NCBI GenBank assembly: GCA_020226215.1
Contig: CM035236.1
Location: 5,771,001 to 5,835,000, forward strand
Length of the DNA: 64,000 nt
Source: Sindora glabra
Taxonomy: Eukaryota > Streptophyta > Magnoliopsida > Fabales > Fabaceae
Reading direction: 5' to 3'
Position numbers and translations under genes: made by a program
The notes under the pieces: generated by a model
Seen by the model: the letters and a program-made list of their open reading frames with translations, nothing else
What the model was told of the DNA's origin: nothing
The model's database searches: none
Shown: positions 60,981-64,000 of the stretch, piece by piece
How positions within the stretch are numbered: position 1 is the stretch's first letter
Layout of the letters: each line of letters opens with the position of its first letter

Positions 60981-62065
60981 ACTATTTTGATAAAGAGTAA
61001 AAATATTTAAATTTAAATATTTCATTTTTTAAATAAAATATTTCTTTTTTTAGTTAAGATATAAACTTCATACTAGGACTTGACATATATATAATGATAC
61101 CTTAATTATTATGGATAGAATCTTAAATTTTGGACATGCTTTTTGAATTCTAGGCAAAGGAAATTTATTACATTTTTTATATCTTTAATAGATCACCTCC
61201 TAAATTACTATTTTGATAAAAGGCAAAAATATTTGATCAAATATTTCTTGTTTCAATTAAGATAGATTTTTTTCCCCTTTCATTAGACTGCACCATATCA
61301 CGTAGCTTATATATAACAACATCTTAATCAGTGTGTCACAATTTTGAAATGCATTTTGAATGTTACTCAAAGGAAAATTGAAATTGATGAATAAATTAGA
61401 ACTTAAAGTAATTGGTTTATTTTGTTTCTTATAGCTAAGTAGTTGATTTCCTTATTAATTATAAATATATAACTCAATCTATAGCAAGAGAAAGATGTCA
61501 ATACTATATCACTAAAACATAAAATATTGTTACGGTCAAATTTTATTTCAAAATTTCATTTTCCTATTTCTAAAAGATTTTTTCCTCTTTTAATTGGCTT
61601 TAAATGTTTAGAATCAAACATCAAATTTTAATGGTAGATATTGAGAGAGAAAAATATTTCAGTTGATAATTAAAGGAAAAAATAGAACAATATTTTTATT
61701 AATTTAAAGTTTTTTTTGGTAATTTAAAGTATATTTAATGTTTTGCTTATATGTTGTGCACAAAAAGTACAAAAAAAAAAAAATTCTCCCATATTTTTTT
61801 CTTTTCATAATTGATTAATCAACGTATATGATGAAAAAAGAAAGGAAAGAAAAAGAAAAGTTTCTTATTATCTTCCTTTTTTTAATAACATCTAACATAT
61901 CTTTGATGAAACTATTATTTTCATAGATGGATAGAAATATTTGTATTCAAATATTTTTTCGAATTAAGATAAAGAGGATTTAATTTTATTAAATTCCACC
62001 CTATATAAGACTTGATGGGTATGAAATAATACCTTAATCATTATATATAGCATATTAGATTATAA
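60981..62065. repeat. diverged direct repeats, about 200 bp each
   Basis: Three related stretches start at 60981, 61207 and 61911 with ACTATTTTGATAAA or a variant. They share an AAATATTT..TTCAAATATTT core, TTAAGATA, a CATAT/TATATA segment and TACCTTAATYATTAT or ATCTTAATCA. They are far from identical and noncoding. Confidence 0.45.
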
Positions 62066-64000
62066 GCGTGTGATGCACGGATTGCAATTTTATTTAACAA
62101 AAAGTTAATATTATAATAAGTGTATCAATTAATAATTTTATGTTATCAATAATATATAATCAAGTATCTTTTAAAAACAAAGATATAAAATTACATTTAC
62201 ATTGAATGGTTCATAAATTTTAAAATACTTTCTTAAATATAATATTAATTGTAATATTAGAATTATTAGTTACTTTATTATGAATTAATTTAAAAGTATT
62301 ATTATTTTATTTATAATAAATATATCTTCTCAATTATCATTGAAGAAGAGGAATTATTTGAAGCATAAGAGTTAACGTTACACTTATATGAAATTATAAA
62401 TTTTGGTACACTTCTTTAAACACTATATTAATAGTGATATTTAAATTGTCATTTATATTATTCTAAATCAATACTTTTAGTTATTATTTACTTGCTACTC
62501 TCCGGAAACAATAACATATATATAATTGAATATGATTAAATATAAATTTTTCTTGAAAATTATTTCAATTTTAAATTGTAGATTTAATAAATTTAAAAAT
62601 TATATTATTATTTGTGGAATTAGAATTTTATCAAAATTAATTTTAACTTATATATGACTTCCCCCATTCTATTTTATTTGATATTTTAGATAAGTTTTTT
62701 TTATTATTTATCTATTTCCTTAGGGAATTAAAAATGAAATTATTAATTTTTTCTAATTTTACTCTTAGAATCTTAATAAATAATTAATCACTTTACAAAT
62801 TGATTATTAACTTTTAGTAAAGAATAAATTTTTAAATTAAAGTTCTTTTCTTCTAATACTGTAGTCAATAATTTCCCTCTTTAATTCTTATATATTTATC
62901 TTAATGATAGATAAAAATAAATGAGAGAGTAAATAATTAAAAAAAATTATATAAATGCTTTATTTATATTAAGTATCAAATAATTATATTAAAATAATTA
63001 AAGTTAAATTTTTCATATTGTGTATCCTATTTGTAATATTTATGAAATATTTTTTAAAACCAATGAATTTTGATATTTTTACCCAAGAAATAAGGTTCAC
63101 TTATTAATTAATATGTGTCAATCACTCATTTATCTAAAAAAGTTCTAATTTAACCATTTACATAGTTTAATCAACTAGTTTTTTAAATAATTATCAATTT
63201 TAGGCATAATTCAATTTATCAATTAAAATTATTAATGCGTATTAAAATCTAATTGAGATTAAGGAGATTATGAAAATGTAATAAATAAGCAAAAGAAATC
63301 ATGGAAATTACTCCAGAAAGGAGGAAAAGGCATGAAAATTTAAAAAATCAGTAAATCAAAGAAATTATAAAAATATAATAAATGAGGAAAAGAAATCAAA
63401 GAGTTTTTTTTCAATTTTATATAAATTACAATATATAAATAAGATATTTAATTTCTTATACTGATTGCATGAGTGTGATTCATCATGGTGTAATATTTAT
63501 TAAGAAAAAAATTGATTGTATAAGTGTAAGTCATTGTAACATAATATTCATTAGGAAGAAATAATAAATTAACACATAATAAATTATAAAAATGACACTT
63601 ATTATAACAGGAGGTAGGAAATATTATAGGAATAATATATAATATAAAGATTAGAATTTTAAAATGCATTTTACATATCCGTTGAAGGAAATTATATAAA
63701 TTAGCATTGAAGGTAATTGATTGTTCTTAGTTAGGGCAACAACAACAATAATAATATATTGTTGAATTTCTTGCTGAAGAAAACATATGCAGAGGCTTTC
63801 AATGGTTTGAAGGATGTACACAAGGATGTAGAGATTGGAAGAAATGGAGGCGCCTTATGTACGTTCTAATTTCTCAGACTGTAACTAGTTCAGACCACTA
63901 GTGTAGGGAACTGAGGACTTACTGACTCTAAAATGCTTTCATGTCATTTAAAAAAATAGGGAAAAAAATTATGTCATGTTGAAATCACTTGCGCAGCTCT
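62066..64000. other. AT-rich intergenic DNA to window end
   Basis: No gene is recognised. The last 250 bp (63750-64000) has more mixed composition. Plus-strand frames are open for about 40 codons around 63770-63870 (for example KTYAEAFNGLKDVHKDVEIG) but show no known domain and are cut by stops, so an exon is possible but not supported. Confidence 0.45.

Overview
The window looks like nuclear DNA of a eudicot plant. It is AT-rich. Its protein genes are split by GT-AG introns, two carry probable organelle transit peptides, and the proteins belong to plant families: a gibberellin-pathway P450, the photorespiratory H-protein, a POLTERGEIST-type PP2C, plastid SufD, a NAC factor, ALMT and a PIR2-like RING ligase. 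A Pol III tRNA-Cys gene is also present. Species cannot be fixed from the sequence. No bacterial operon, CRISPR array, viral replication gene or intact transposase was found.

Layout. Positions 1-2.2 kb hold the 3' part of a CYP88A (ent-kaurenoic acid oxidase) gene on the + strand, with AT-rich repeat copies in its last intron and a 196-bp tandem repeat just downstream. At 4.6-5.9 kb on the - strand lies a complete four-exon glycine decarboxylase H-protein gene. From 5.9 to 27.4 kb is a gene desert of degraded repeats. These include two related LTR-like blocks in opposite orientation (about 8.56-13.5 and 20.5-24 kb), a long-TIR element (15.4-16.1 kb), a 204-bp tandem duplication (22.1-22.5 kb), foldback copies and several richer, promoter-like islands with no gene beside them. 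A small foldback element with a 9-bp target-site duplication sits at 27.0 kb, 0.3 kb upstream of the four-exon PP2C gene (27.5-31.7 kb, +).

At 34.7-37.05 kb (-) is plastid SufD in three exons. Its first 376 coding bases plus 273 bp of upstream DNA are repeated in tandem without visible change in a 649-bp unit. A further 5.5 kb of intergenic DNA and a 2.2-kb palindromic element (43.5-45.6 kb) precede a NAC071/NAC096-type gene (46.9-48.8 kb, +). A tRNA-Cys(GCA) gene (51.2 kb, +) lies just beyond the 3' end of a six-exon ALMT anion-channel gene (51.4-54.0 kb, -). The last gene (56.6-60.2 kb, -) encodes an RF298/PIR2-like RING protein with five near-identical 49-residue repeats between its helical domain and its coiled coil. 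The final 3.5 kb is AT-rich with diverged direct repeats.

The genes serve separate functions (gibberellin synthesis, photorespiration, meristem signalling, Fe-S assembly, transcription, anion transport, ubiquitination) and do not form one pathway. All reading frames were joined by eye at splice sites; for the complete genes, exon lengths and phases add up to uninterrupted proteins. The points most worth follow-up are the SufD duplication, the RING-protein repeat array, the stop-start overlap upstream of the PP2C, and the palindromic element.
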